Source: Takakia lepidozioides
Lineage: Eukaryota > Streptophyta > Takakiopsida > Takakiales > Takakiaceae
Reading direction: 5' to 3'
Assembly (NCBI GenBank): GCA_030704615.1
Contig: CM060734.1
Span: 9,548,001 to 9,612,000, forward strand
DNA length: 64,000 nucleotides
The position numbers and the translations under genes were made by a program. Positions 31,870 through 43,510 of this stretch are shown in pieces (within the stretch, counting starts at the first letter, position 1; each line of letters opens with the position of its first letter). The notes under the pieces are model-generated. The model worked only from the letters and a program-made list of their open reading frames with translations, was not told where the DNA came from and searched no databases.

Positions 31870-32650
31870 ATACAAACCCTGTCTCTGCGTCATCCAATGT
31901 GGGAGCATTCTTCCAGGCGATACATAAATAATGGTGGTCAGCTTGGAATGCTGAAGCAACAAATTTTGTTGTGTAGTGAGATGCTCGTTTATGCCCTCCC
32001 ACAGATGCATCTCCGATTGTGTGTCCTCCCCTTTCATCTCACAAATTGTAATGGTCATGAGCCTTTTCGAGTGATGGTCGTTTACATGCGCACCCATCGT
32101 AAGTACCTATTCATGGTTTGTAATTCGCTTGAAGTGGTCAAACATCACCCAAGCATTTGACAAGTCCTCATTTGTTATTCGGCGTACCAAGTCCACTCCA
32201 CTCCCAGGCCCACATGTTGACATCTTGAAAATGAAACAAGTTCCTTGCCCTGGAAACCTGCTGCCTGAATGTAGTCATATCCACACCATTGTTTCACCTC
32301 CAGAATGGAGTGCATGTCCGACCAGGCCGGCTGAATTTTTGCTTGCAAGATACAATGTGATTCCTGACATTGGGGCTGCAAACATGAGAGACGGACTCCA
32401 AGAGGTCCACCATTTCAGTCTCGTCCAAGGGCACTCGATCTTTCCCATCTTCCGACATAATTCTTCCCAGAATAATCTTGTGGGCTGCTAGTAGCCGAAT
32501 CTGTTTTGGTCTCACTCTGGGCCTCAATTTCACCTCTTCTTTTATGGTGTCATGTGCTTTCTGCACAGCTTCCCTCGTGTTTCTTCTAGTCACCAAGGTA
32601 TGGCAATGGACCCCAACGTGTATGCAAGCTCTTGTCAAGTCAGGGAACCT

Positions 32651-33340
32651 AATCTGCGATTGATCTCTTCTTTAGCCGCACCTGTATCCACATGCGATCT
32701 TTACGAGGTCCTCCTTGCAACAATATGATCTCATTCTACTTTGGGCTAGTTGGTTTTCACACTTTTCAGGCTTGGTGCTTCTAAAACAAAAAACGATCAA
32801 CAGATGAAACAAGCTGCTAACACCGCGTCGGTTAATCAGGGCCCGCCATGTGGCGCTCCCGCCTCCATCGATCCCCCTCCATTGAACGGGGGGGGGGGGG
32901 GGGGGGGGGCACGTGTCCATCCAGATGCTCGGGATGAGGGGGGATCCAGCAGTTCAAGGGCAGGAGGATCGACGGCGGGGGACGGGCACGTGGCGTGGCT
33001 GGGGGGGGGATGAATGGATCAGTCCATGCAGGCGAAGGGGATTGCCGTTCGGGGGAGCGGACGCAGGGGATCCCACCATGTGGGCAGGCGGATCGGCGGC
33101 GGGGGGAGCGCCACGTGGTGGGTGATCGCGCGGTGGTGAGGGGGGCACGGAGGGGGGATCGCCACATGACGCTCGATTGGGGCAGGAGGGCGGAGGAGGG
33201 GGGTGGGGGGGGGGGGGGGGGTGGATTTGACATGGTCCCCCCAGCCCCTCGGAGGCTGCCAGATGGGGCGTTCCCAGCGGGGTCAGTCAGGCCGTACTTG
33301 TCAGCGCCATCAAATCAAGCCACATCCATATTGGGACCGG
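32651..33340. other. G-rich intergenic DNA with long G homopolymers
   Basis: A run of 22 G at 32888-32909, and another near 33205-33221 broken by one T. Between them are imperfectly repeated GATCGGCGGCGGGG and CACGTGG words. Long Gly- or Pro-rich ORFs here come from base composition. Confidence 0.5.
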
Positions 33341-33342
33341 AG

Positions 33343-33440
33343 AAGAACATACCACACCCGTCCAGCTAGCAGGATTTGACCCCAGAATTTTCTTGGTGGC
33401 ATTGAGTGCACTATCCAATTGAGCTACTGACTGTTGGTAA
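33343..33440 (-). repeat. tRNA-derived SINE-like copy
   Basis: The minus strand has an A-box-like TAGCTCAATTGGATAGTGC and, about 35 bp on, a B-box-like GGGGTCAAATCCTGC. The adjoining bases (GAACATACCACACCC on the plus strand) recur at 36145-36160 beside the same B-box-like sequence, so this is a repeated family. Confidence 0.5.
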
Positions 33441-33534
33441 CATTTTTGGAAGGGACCTCCATTGAGCGGCCTTTAATCCTTTCTATTGGATATGCGCACA
33501 CTCGACACAAAGAAAGGACCATCTGTGCAACATG

Positions 33535-33612
33535 GTATCCATGATTTGAACCCAGAGCCATATCGATGGTACTCAGTCCTCTATCCTACAGTCTACCATC
33601 TAGAAGTAGCGT
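33535..33612 (-). repeat. tRNA-like repeat remnant
   Basis: The minus strand has GTAGACTGTAGGATAGAGGA and CTGGGTTCAAATCATGG, an A-box/B-box arrangement of SINE or tRNA pseudogene type. No mature tRNA fold is convincing. Confidence 0.35.
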
Positions 33613-33939
33613 GCTCTGAAAACCCCTCAAAATATAATGCTGAGAATATGTAGAGCAGTTTCATTCGGGCCCTGATTCTAGAGTGGTCCAGGAATTACTC
33701 TCGCCCAGGAATTAGAGTGGGGCGCCTATGTAGGAAGGCCACGTGTATTAAGGAATGAGATGAGGGGGTCCAAAAAAAAAGGGAGGAATTGGCTAAATTT
33801 AGAATAGGGAGTCTTGTAGGGTTGAGAATATGCTGAGAATATGTCAAGATTGTTGTTAATCATTTTTTTCATCGTCACTTCCCAGGAAATAGGCGCCTTT
33901 TTCTGCTTGTAACATTCCCCGGAGCCCACTCGACGAAAC

Positions 33940-33998
33940 AAGTCGAGTGGTTGGATTTGAGCCCAGGACCTCTTGCGGAGGTACCGGGGGGCCCAAGA
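33940..33998 (-). repeat. tRNA-like repeat remnant
   Basis: The minus strand GGTACCTCCGCAAGAGGTCC is followed by GGGCTCAAATCCAACC, B-box-like. The A-box side is unclear. Confidence 0.3.
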
Positions 33999-34590
33999 TT
34001 GTGGCGCGTGCCGTGATCGCGGTCACAGACGTGTTCACACAACTAAACTCGACCCGTCTGGACTCTCAACCCCAACCACATTTACACCGCCAGACTGCAC
34101 CCACCTCTCCTCCACGTGGCAAGCATGTATTGCAAGTGACTTATGTGCGAGTGGATAAAACACAACACCTACTTTTTAGGGTTGACTTCCTCACACTCGT
34201 CCATCGAAACAGATGGATGAGTGCAGATGACATCCATCAATACCTCCGTCCACCGACCCATAGAGTGACAGCTGAAGACATCCATCCGAAGCAAGTAATT
34301 CGTGTTTTGTCGACTCGTGTATTCTCTATATATTTCTTATTTTATTTTATTTTATTCCCTACATCTCTTTTCTGTTTTTTTTGAATTGCCAGCCAATTTT
34401 GCCAGAACATTCCTATCCTCCGCCGGATGCCGTCCATCTGTGACAGCGAAATTCGGAGCTCGCCACGTGGCAACCCCTGCTCGCTCAACATCTTACGACG
34501 GTACCTTGTACGGCTGGCCCCGCCGGACATCCGTGTCCGTCCATCTCGAGCCGTCCGTCCACACCCTTTGGCTCTGTTTGGACTACTTGT
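33999..34590. other. Intergenic DNA, nothing recognised
   Basis: T-rich stretch and scattered ORFs without domain signal. Confidence 0.4.
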
Positions 34591-34597
34591 TGGCCGT

Positions 34598-35124
34598 TAC
34601 CATCCGGGGCTGCATATTCTGCAGGTTTAGGGCTCAATTATGTGGCAGTATCGGCCTTCCAAACCCCACTGCCGATTCAGCAACGTAAAGCACTGCGGCT
34701 GATTTCTCTTTGCAAATATCTGCTCGTTATAAAGTGTAACATCTAGCCACATGTCGCAGGTGTGCATTACACGCACGTGTAATGCACATCTGCGATATTT
34801 CTTTATCTTTATATCCAAAATCTTTTCCAGGTTCACCACCTGCCACGGGCAAAAAGATAATAAATGATGGAAAGAAAAAGAAATCAGCCTTGGTCTTTAC
34901 GCAGGGTAATGCCCCATGTGTCGGGCATTACGGGATTTAAGGGCCTGACGTCGACAGTGGACGGATTTTCGGGCCTTCCCCTCGGGCTACCGCCCTCGGC
35001 GTCAGGCCCTTAAATCCGGTAATGCCCTCCACTCAGGGCATTACCCTATACGTAATCTGCCAGGATGGCAGATTCTGCACGTGTACGGATTCGTATGTGC
35101 ACAGAATATGCAGCCCCATATGGT
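34598..35124. repeat. Inverted repeat pair enclosing a second inverted repeat
   Basis: GGGGCTGCATATTCTG with GTTACCAT just before it (34598-34622) recurs inverted at 35100-35124, so about 530 bp are bounded by matching inverted sequences. It may be a decayed non-autonomous DNA transposon. A shorter hairpin element lies inside it. Confidence 0.45.
34901..35046. mobile_element. Foldback element with arms of about 45 bp
   Basis: Arms: GGGTAATGCCC...GGGCATTAC then GGGATTTAAGGGCCTGACG on the left (34904-34952), and the reverse complement on the right (34994-35046), around a GC-rich loop. It fits a small MITE or foldback element. No target duplication is clear. Confidence 0.6.
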
Positions 35125-35129
35125 AACGC

Positions 35130-36144
35130 CAGGGAGCGGGCCGGGTCTGCCGATTCTGTAATCCCGCTCGGACCCAGGCTCGCCCTTGGAGCACCCCCAA
35201 CGCAGGTACGCCATGCCATTTCCAACGCCATTTTCGCATGGCGTTTCCTGGATTGGATCGTGCCCCAACGTACCCTGCCAACACTATGTTTGGCGCAGAG
35301 GGACCTACGCCAAGGGCAGGGGGTACGCCATATTTTCCATCTTTGGCGCACCTCGCCAAGCTTTTGCAAAGCGCACTTGTGCACGCCCGCAAAGGGAGCA
35401 AATCTGGTGCGTGCACATCGCGCAAAGTTATGAGGAACATGCGCTCTTGCTTTTGGGGATATGAAGAACAGGTGTGGGGCAGCCTAGAGCCACCACGTGG
35501 CTTCAGTAGGCTCGCCAGCCCACCTTGGGGCTGGATTTGACGTGACCCCGGTGGATGTCCTTCCGCCAAACTCCATGCCATGAGCCAAACCCCACGCCAA
35601 AGCTCTACGCCATGAGCACCTTGGTGGGGCCCGATGGCGTTCACCATTGGAGATGCTCTTAGGGCCTCGCGGGATGCTAGAATCGGCCGACCACGGCCCA
35701 CTCTCTAGTACGAAGTGCGCCCTGGCCACCGTCGCATGGATCGGTCGGCCGACCCCCTTTCTCCATTTGCCGACCCCTATTCCGAAGCGGAATACCCATC
35801 CCTGCTGTATATTGTTAGGAATCTGTTCTAGTCTACCGGTTGCTGGCAGTACCGACTGACAGCTGTCTTAAAGCTCGTGCGAGGGACTGCAGAGTGCGTA
35901 ACTTGCGCTCACTAGAGCCAGTATGCCCTGTCAGCGCACGACCCCCGCCCTCCGATACCCGTCCAGCCCTATTCTCAGAAACTCTGAAATACAAGTATGT
36001 TTCCACATTTTTATTGTAATATATATATTTAAAGGGAAACACCTGGGAGGGACAGCTCACATATCACGCCCCTTAATAGTGAGAGGAGAAAATAACCTCT
36101 TTCACAGTAACCGGCCGTGAGGGGTGGAATGGGGCACCACCCAG
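35130..36144. other. Intergenic DNA with MITE-like words
   Basis: Contains CCATTGGAGATGCTCTTA at about 35642-35660, which resembles a widespread plant MITE terminus, but I could not find its inverted partner. No gene recognised. Confidence 0.35.
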
Positions 36145-36205
36145 GAACCATACCACACCCATGAGTAGCAAGATTTGACCCCAGAATCGTCCTCTGTATA
36201 TTCGT
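36145..36205 (-). repeat. Second copy of the tRNA-derived SINE-like family
   Basis: GGAACCATACCACACCC and AGCAAGATTTGACCCCAGAA parallel 33343-33395. The A-box side is replaced by unrelated sequence, so this copy is truncated. Confidence 0.5.
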
Positions 36206-36533
36206 ATATTCCCAAGATGTAGGTGAGTGGAAAACACCCATGCGGTCGATTTGGATTTCGTAGGGACCAAAGTAATTTGGAAATAAAAAAGCTCCACAGA
36301 AGTTTTTAGAGACTCAGGAAAGTTGCAGTGACAGCTTCGATGGAAGATGAATGAGAATTGGATAAGGGGATAGGAGAATGGATGAGTAACTGAAGGATGA
36401 AGATTGGGGTGGATGGCGAGTGTTATCTATTTTTAATACGTAGAGTATAATATGAAGCGTTGTCAGGTAGGGGGGAGTGGGCATGCCATGTCGAGGTATG
36501 GACTAGGTAGCATTCGAGAGGAGCCCATGCTAC

Positions 36534-36735
36534 CGGATATAGCAGGGAGCCAGGACCTACCGAGCCGCGTTAGCGGCGAGATGTCATGGCGACCTGCTAT
36601 ACCCGTTAGCTGGCGCTCCTATCGAGCGCTACCGGACATAACCAGGTTTTTAGGGCAGCGAGCCAAGTCAGTCTACCCTTGTACGTACCTACCACCACTG
36701 GATATAGCAGGGAGCCAGGACCTACCGAGCCGCGT
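36534..36735. repeat. 36-bp perfect direct repeat, copies 166 bp apart
   Basis: The words GGATATAGCAGGGAGCCAGG and ACCTACCGAGCCGCGT run together as one 36-bp block at 36534-36569 and again at 36700-36735. The sequence between contains related CTACCGGA words, suggesting a decayed tandem repeat. Confidence 0.7.
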
Positions 36736-37029
36736 AGGTAGTTAAAATCTAGTAGGTCGTAGAATACCACATACAGCACCCCTCCTCAAATCCAGCAGAA
36801 ACACGCCACGTCAGCGAGTCTGCTCTAAAAACCGGTTATGGGACAAATATGTGCTACTCGTGGCCTTTACAGATTTATGACTTACATTATCTGTCAATTG
36901 GCGGAAAATTTGTGAAGAATCCGGGTTCGAACTCGAGGTCGGGTGCAAGAAAGTGAAAAAATGGGAGAGAGCATTCGCTTGGGAAAGAAAGAGAGAACAC
37001 GTGGCAGGCATAGTTAGGGTAGAGGGGGG

Positions 37030-38143
37030 GAGAGTGAGGAGATAGGCTGAGAGTGGAGAGATCGCATCGAAGACGTGGAGAGCTCGACCGTCTTCTCTTC
37101 TCGTCTCGTCTCGTCTCGCGATCTGTTGAGGAGACTAAATGCAGAACTGTAACTTGGAGAGGTTGAAGGATCGTGAGTCGTGAAGAGGGAGGAAGGGAGG
37201 GAGGGGCTAGTATCAGGTCAAGTGAGTTTGACCCGGGGGAGGTGGTGCTTGAGAAAAGGCTGGGAGGAGTGGTAAGGGTTTGTAGTTTGGGAGCTGGTTA
37301 TGTGCTGGCCGATGTTAAGAGGATCGGGAGCCGAGACTGTCCGTCGTTCGATGGCTGGAAGGGAAGGCACCAGGTACGTATGGTGATGATGATGCAGGAT
37401 TAGAGCTGCATGAAGTGGTCAGGAAGAGTTCGTCTGTGGTTGGTCCGTTTATGGCGAGGACGGCCAGGTTTTGGATGGTGATGGAGAGATGTTTTACAGT
37501 TTAGCATCGTGAGTTTAGGACGAGATATTTCCAGCTGCGTCCTAGGAGAGAAGAGGATCTACATCTGTTGGGAGAGCGCGGGAGTGGGCATGCGGTTGAA
37601 GGCGACTGTAAGAATCGATAGAATCGATTTTATAGTGGCCAGATCTTGCGGCGGGATAGAGAAGAGACCAGAAGTCGAGCTGCAGGTCAGGTCTGAGATC
37701 AAAGGCAAGGAGGTGGGAGGAAACGCGATAAGGAGGTGTCTCTCTCGTCGGTTGTATAGTCTTTGTAGGGCCGTCTCTCTATTTCTCAATGTCCTCGCAT
37801 AGTTTGAACAAGAAAATGAAACTTGGTGGTGTTGGATTTGAGAGCCTGGAAAGCGGTTGGAGGTGCTTGTCGGTCATGGAAGAGTCTTTGCAGTAAAGTA
37901 CATTTGTTGGAGCCGGAATATACTGTTCTCCCTCTTCAGCGGTTCTCTTCAAGTATCAAGAGACGAGGCTTACCAGTGAGTATGTACCTGTAGGTCTGGT
38001 TACTCCTCGATCAGCATTCTACGGACCGTAAGTAAGGTTATCCATGATGAAATAAAAGTGGCGCTGCTGAAGACTGTGTTACAGAGTGGAAAACAGGGAG
38101 GTTGGAAAATCCTCTCGCTGGAGTTTCTAGTTAAAACGAAACT
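37030..38143 (+). promoter_or_regulatory. Putative promoter and 5' leader of the Tubby-like gene
   Basis: GA-rich DNA with TCTCGTCTCG repeats near 37100. A possible 5'-UTR donor (CACCAG then GTACGT at 37368-37380) and an acceptor-like TTTCTAG just before the ATG (38127-38133) suggest a leader intron, but neither is proven. Placement rests on the gene downstream. Confidence 0.35.
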
Positions 38144-41100
38144 ATGTCAAGTCAAAAGCAATCCTTGATGCCCCTCAAGAGCTTGATCAGGGAGTTTCAA
38201 GAGATGAAAGGCGGGATAGGGAGCATTTCTCGAAGGAGTTTTGAGATGAAGTTTCCTAACCATCACAGAGGGCGCTCGAGCAGCATGGTACTCGATGAAA
38301 CGCTCCTGAAGGCAGATACTCAACCACAGAGCTGTTGGGCTAATATGCCCCCGGAGCTTCTCAGAGATGTAATTCAACGGGTGGAATGCAGCGAGAGTGT
38401 TTGGCCTATCCGGAAGCATGTGGTCGCTTGCGCGGCTGTTTGCAGCACTTGGAGAGAGATCACCAAGGAGCTTGTCAGGACCCCTGAACAAACGGGAAAA
38501 TTGACATTTCCCATCTCCTTAAAACAGGTAAGAGTTACCTTTTTTTTCTCCCAACAAATAGGCTATGATGTATATTTGGCAGGTGGATGTCTAAAGTAGG
38601 ATTCTCTTTCTTCTATCTAGGTAGGTGGGTACTCCCTGCTTGTGCAGAGGCTCTCGTCGGCATGATCGCGCTGTTAAATAACTGCAGTATTGTTTTGGTC
38701 TTAGCTTTATAGTTAGGGGATATGCAATGCTGACCTTCTACCATTGCAGCCTGAGATATGTTAGATCTCTGGAAAGATAGAGGTATAGTGTAAAGCCAAT
38801 TTACAGGGGTGTTTTACTGTACGGTGGACTGAAAGGTGTTGCTGATGCCGTTAAACTGCTTTTGTACAAGAACTGAGGTCCAGAACTCATTCCAATAGTG
38901 GCTTCGGACTTTAGTTTATAACGTCGTTGCTCAAGGAGAGGGGAAGAGCTGACTTTGCCACATTCCGGTGACTTCCTGAAGCTAGACTGAGTTCAACGCA
39001 TGGGTGGTATGAGGGCTGCTTGCTGGTAATAGGACACCCAAGCTTGAGTTGCTGAGATTAGTAATGTATTGTGATTAATGGAATAGTACCACTGAATAGA
39101 ATGTTGTCGGATGCTGGCAATCTGGGTTGCAGCCAGGGCCTCGGGACAACACTGTGCAGTGCTTTATAAAGCGTGATAGAACAACTTCCACTTATCAGCT
39201 CTTCCTGGGGTTGCCACCTAGTAAGTCCCTGCCTCCTTCTTTGTGGATGTCTCGGGTGGCTGTCCAATAGATTTGTCATTCTGCATGGCCATCTATGTGT
39301 GTGCCTTTTTTTCTAACATGGGCGGTTCCTGTTATGTAGCTTATGTTATGTCATGAGTCTCCCTCCAATTGCTTTGCCACCAGGCTTCAGTTCCCTCCAT
39401 TTTTGCAACTTTCCCTCTTTGACTTGACATTTACATACATTCACAGAGAGTCTCCAGCCTTTGAAGCAGGATGTGCTAGATGGATTCCACTTGTGATTGG
39501 TATGTGGATGGCCGTAGTAGCCATTCCTTAGCTGCTTGCCATGGAACTTGTACCCTAATATGGTGGGGATCCTCGCAGTTTGGAGTTCCATTGGGGAGCC
39601 ATTTGCTAGTCTTAGATGTGTAAGCAGTCGCACTGCAAGGTTGTCGTGCTCAAGTACAGCAAGTGTGTTACTGGGAAATGCCAGCTATTGAGCATTGTAA
39701 TTGTCAAAAAGTCTTTGGTAGCAGTGTCAAGTGGTGCTTGAGACGGTTTGAGGGGGGGCATCTGAAACAAGATTGCTTTGGCAGTGTACGATCATTGGAG
39801 TGAAAGAGATAAGAATAAAGGTGCTTGGTATGTGTTGTGTGCAGGATGGTTGTGCAAGTGTTTTAGTAAATTGGCAGGGCACTGTGCCCTCTTTTGTGTT
39901 TGGTTATCGTAGGTTATATATATTTTTGATATTGTCTTCCTTGTATGAAATCTGTGCAGCCCTAGTTGAAAATGGGAAGTTCTTGTTGGCTGCACGAAAG
40001 TTTCGGCGGGCCACCAGCACTGACTACATTATTTCCCTTAATGCGGAAGACATGTCACGAGGGAGCAGTACATATGTGGGAAAACTGCGGTAAGTTAGAC
40101 CCTTGCTCTCTCTCTCTCTCTTTCTCTGTCCCTTGTATGGTGGTAATGACAAGAAATTCTGGTTGGCCCTTCAACGTTTGTACAAGCCTAAAAACGGTCA
40201 GCAAGTACAAGCGCTAAAGACTACTAAAGGTGCAGTGGTGACTTTATCGGTTGACATTGTCAAAACCTTTGAAAATCACTACAGTATCCTTGGCAGAACT
40301 TCTAGGTCTAACAGTGAGGGGTCTTCTGCTGAATGGAGGGACACAGTTGGAAAAACTGTTACTATGATTCAAAACAGCCCTGATGAACTGGAGTATATTT
40401 CAATGGCTTATAATGCCCCCATTAGTTCTTCTGAGATTGTGGAAGCAATTGAACATTTAAATGGATATAAAGCTGGTGGACCTGATGGTATTGTCAACGA
40501 GCTTATCAAGCACGGTGGCGATCCCATGATAGAGGCCCTAGTTCTCCTCTTTAACCTTATCTGGAAGACTGAAATGATCCCCTTTCGCTGGCGACAGGGG
40601 GTTATTGTCAATCTATACAAGAAGAGTGACAGAGAAGAACCGGGGAACTACCGTGGCATCACGCTCCTCAATGCTGTTGGCTAGACATTCTGCAGAGTTA
40701 TAAGTACTCGTCTCAAGGTTGATCTGGAGTCTAGAGGTTGTTTCCACGAAGGCCAAGCTGGCTTTCGGCGAAACAGGGGCTGTGTGGATCATATCTTCAC
40801 TCTAAGCCAGATTATCCAGGGAAGGAAAAAAGAAGGGAAACCCACTTGAGTTTTTTTCCTGGATGTCAAAAAGGCTTATGACACAGTGTGGAGAGATGGC
40901 CTATGGTTCCGCCTCTGGTCTTGTGGGATCAAGGGAAAGATGTGGAGAGTTGTCCACAACTTGTATGCTCACACCAAAAGCTGTGTCACTGTTAACGGAC
41001 AGAAGTCCAACTTCTTTGACATAGACCAAGGTGTAGCTCAAGGATGTACTCTCTCCCCTCTGCTCTTCAATGTTTTTATCAATCAACTCCTCGAGGATGT

Positions 41101-43510
41101 GGAAAGTGAGGGATTTGGGTTAAGGGTGGGTGATACCACCATACCAGCCCTTATGTTTGCGGATGACTTCGCAGGCATAGGGGAGACTCCAACCAATCTC
41201 CAGGAGTTGTTTGATTGCGCGAAGAGATACTTTGATCTTTGGGGGCTAGAGGCTAATGTCAGCAAATGTGCAGTGGTAGCATTCAACGACAGAGGAGAGG
41301 GAGGAAGTGCTCTTAAGTGGCAGTGGGGTAGCCAAGAGATCCCGGTCCTCCCTTCCTACACTTACCTGGGCGTTGAGTTTTCCTCCAATTGTAATTGGGA
41401 TGCACATATCGGGAAAGTTGTTCAAACTGGCAAGGGCAAAGCTCTGGGGCTCACTAAATTTTCCACTGCAGAGGGGTCAACTCTGAGGTTAAGAAAACCA
41501 TGCTTTGTCGCGTTATTAGACCTGCCTTGGAGTACGGATCTGCTATATGGGTTGATAACTCCAACCAGGCTAAGTCTCTAGAATCCATTCGAGTGGGGGT
41601 GCTTAAGGAGTGTATGTCAGCATGCTCCAAAACAGCCAATGTGGCTGTTCGGGGTGAGTTTGGCATTCCGTCCTTAAGCTCCCGACGAGATGAATTCAAG
41701 GTCAGATGGTGGGGTCAGCTGCAACGTATGCCCAACACCAGATATCCTAAGTTAATCGACTCTATATCTTGGAAACAGGACCGCCCTGTCAAACAGGCTA
41801 AGTCCTGGCAGAAGAGAGTAGAAGAGATTCTCAAGGACCTGGACCTGGAACCGCAAGTCTTGACCCTGCTGGATAAATCTGACTTAGAGGCTGTAGTGTT
41901 CGAAGCCATGTCTGTTGCCATGAGATTGTCTGATGAAAATGAAGTTAGGCAGAAAACTTCCCTGAACTTGTTTCCAGTCAGTGACATGGGGGAGGACATC
42001 TTGGATGACCTCAAGGGTCTACCCACTCTCGGCACTAGACTGAAATTTAAACTCGGGCAGGAAGCCTACCTTTGAACAGCAAACAGAAGCAGAGAGGAAA
42101 GGGAGAGTGCAATTGCCTGTTGTCTGGGCAATCTGAAGACAGTATTCATTTTCTGATACACTGTCCGGGGTTCTCTCACCAAAGAGACGCTCTCTTCAAT
42201 TCTATCAAGGGAATTGTGCCTGTACCCCTGTTTACCAACTTTGAAAGTCTCGAGGCTGAGCCAAAAGCCCAGGCCCTCCTGAGGCCTAGTTTTTGGGCAA
42301 ATCACACACAGCAGATTGATGCTTGTGTGAAGGGATTTCTAGAGGATATCTGGAAAACCCGGATTAATTCTTTATATGAAGGTAAGTCTTACTACCAACG
42401 TCAGCCCCTGACAGAGGTAGGTTCTGTCCCTTTTGTTCCCGCTCAAACTGGGCGCGGGGTCAATGGCCACAAGGCTACGGCAAACAACGTCTTATGAGTA
42501 CAATCTGTCCCTTGTATGTATAAACACTGGTTTCAGATGTAGAACATTGACAATATGGGGCTCCACAGAGTAAATCTCCATCAGCTAAGTGTGGATTTCG
42601 CAGGTGCTTTGTGTTGAACTTGAAAGTCTAGGGGAGATGCAGAAGGGAAAGAATGCGATTGTCTACCGTGCCAAAGGGCTGCCATGAGTTCCACAGTTAG
42701 GGTACCTTTGTGGATCTCTGTTATTAGTTCTGTCTGCCATCACGGGAAGGATGGGGAGAGAGAGAGGGAGGGAGAGAGAGAGTTGTGCCATGCTCTTATT
42801 TTCAATGCTTTGGTGGCTGCAGGTCCAATTTCCTGGGCACAAAGTTTACCATCTATGATAGTCAACCCCCATACAGCTGGGTAGTGGCTTCTACCAGTCG
42901 TGCAAGTCGGCGCATTGGATCCAAGCAAGTATCGCCATGTATGCCTGCGGGAAGCTATAACGTGGCACACATTGCTTATGAGCTCAACGTCCTTGGAACA
43001 CGGGGCCCCCGGCGCATGCAATGTACACTCCACTCAATTCCAGCTGCAGCTATGGAGTCAGGCGGCACAGCCCCCACACCCACTGAGTTCTCTGCAAGTT
43101 CAATTGATGAAGCCTTAATCTCTCACTCTAGTATCCTGTCATCTCCAAGATCAAAAGCTGCTGTAGCTGATTGTAGCACCATTGACTGCGACTTTCACAG
43201 TGGTGTTCTTATGACCAAGGATGGACCCCTAGTATTGAAAAATAAGGCTCCCCGGTGGCATGAACAGTTACAGTGCTGGTGCCTCAACTTCCGTGGGCGG
43301 GTTACTGTTGCATCTGTTAAAAACTTCCAGCTGGTGGCTGCTACGGAACCCACACAACCAGTTTCCTCAAGTGACCATGACAAAGTTCTACTTCAATTCG
43401 GAAAGATCGGAAAAGACATGTTCACAATGGACTATCGCTACCCTCTCTCTGCTTTTCAAGCCTTTGCAATTTGCCTAAGCAGCTTCGATACAAAGCTAGC
43501 TTGTGAATGA
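38144..43510 (+). CDS. TLP: Tubby-like F-box protein, four coding exons
   Basis: Joined exons 38144-38527, 39133-39220, 39960-40089 and 42823-43510 give 429 residues, a usual length for plant TLPs. All introns are GT-AG and phases match across every junction. Exon 1 carries the F-box ([33 protein letters not shown]). The tubby domain follows: [76 protein letters not shown] and [19 protein letters not shown], ending DTKLACE. Plant TLPs are known to bind phosphoinositides at the membrane through the tubby domain and SKP1 through the F-box, acting in SCF ligases and signalling. Intron 3 holds a LINE. No disabling change is visible. Confidence 0.95.
40140..42490 (+). pseudogene. LINE reverse transcriptase with zinc-knuckle-like C-terminus
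   Basis: RT blocks in order: [83 protein letters not shown] and FADDF (catalytic pair). The frame is broken by TAG at 40682-40684, TGA near 40847 and a frameshift near 41490. A C-terminal part at 42095-42180 ([20 protein letters not shown]) resembles the Cys/His segment found after many non-LTR RTs. The FADD box and overall order suggest a non-LTR element; the clade is not certain. Confidence 0.88.
40140..42503 (+). mobile_element. 5'-truncated LINE in intron 3 of the Tubby-like gene
   Basis: The 15-bp word TCTGTCCCTTGTATG occurs at 40125-40139 and again at 42504-42518 and brackets the LINE coding sequence: a perfect target-site duplication. The insert has the sense orientation of the gene, begins inside the pol ORF (endonuclease domain missing) and ends without a clear poly(A). 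Insertion added about 2.38 kb to an intron that would otherwise be about 0.35 kb. Confidence 0.9.

Larger units (their letters stand above)
30518..32640 (-). pseudogene. MULE copy 3: transposase core, decayed
   Basis: 32294-32638 keeps KIILGRIMSEDGKDRVPLDE and ESVSHVCSPNVRNHIVSCKQ. 31870-32097 keeps the part around VNDHHSKRLMTITICEMKGE, equivalent to the first catalytic Asp segment (here HVYD is read as HVND). Part of the centre is missing and the MITE sits within it. The end near 30518-30907 holds the post-catalytic helices in shifted frames. Confidence 0.65.
29366..32650 (-). mobile_element. MULE copy 3, divergent and split by a MITE
   Basis: Starts with the family terminus (AGAGGTTTACTATTTCATGA, CATGAGC iterations) inside LINE sequence. 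It continues with subterminal GGCGCC words (29853), then C-terminal, core and N-terminal transposase pieces in the same order as copy 2, and ends near 32650 in the CIHVG segment. An insertion (31072-31869) splits the core. Confidence 0.75.

Noticed and set aside
32832-33369. Poly-Gly and poly-Pro ORFs
   Set aside because: Result from the G homopolymers; no start context, domain or conservation signal.
33365-33440. Functional tRNA gene
   Set aside because: Only box A and box B likenesses; I could not close an acceptor stem, and the flanks show a repeated SINE-like family.
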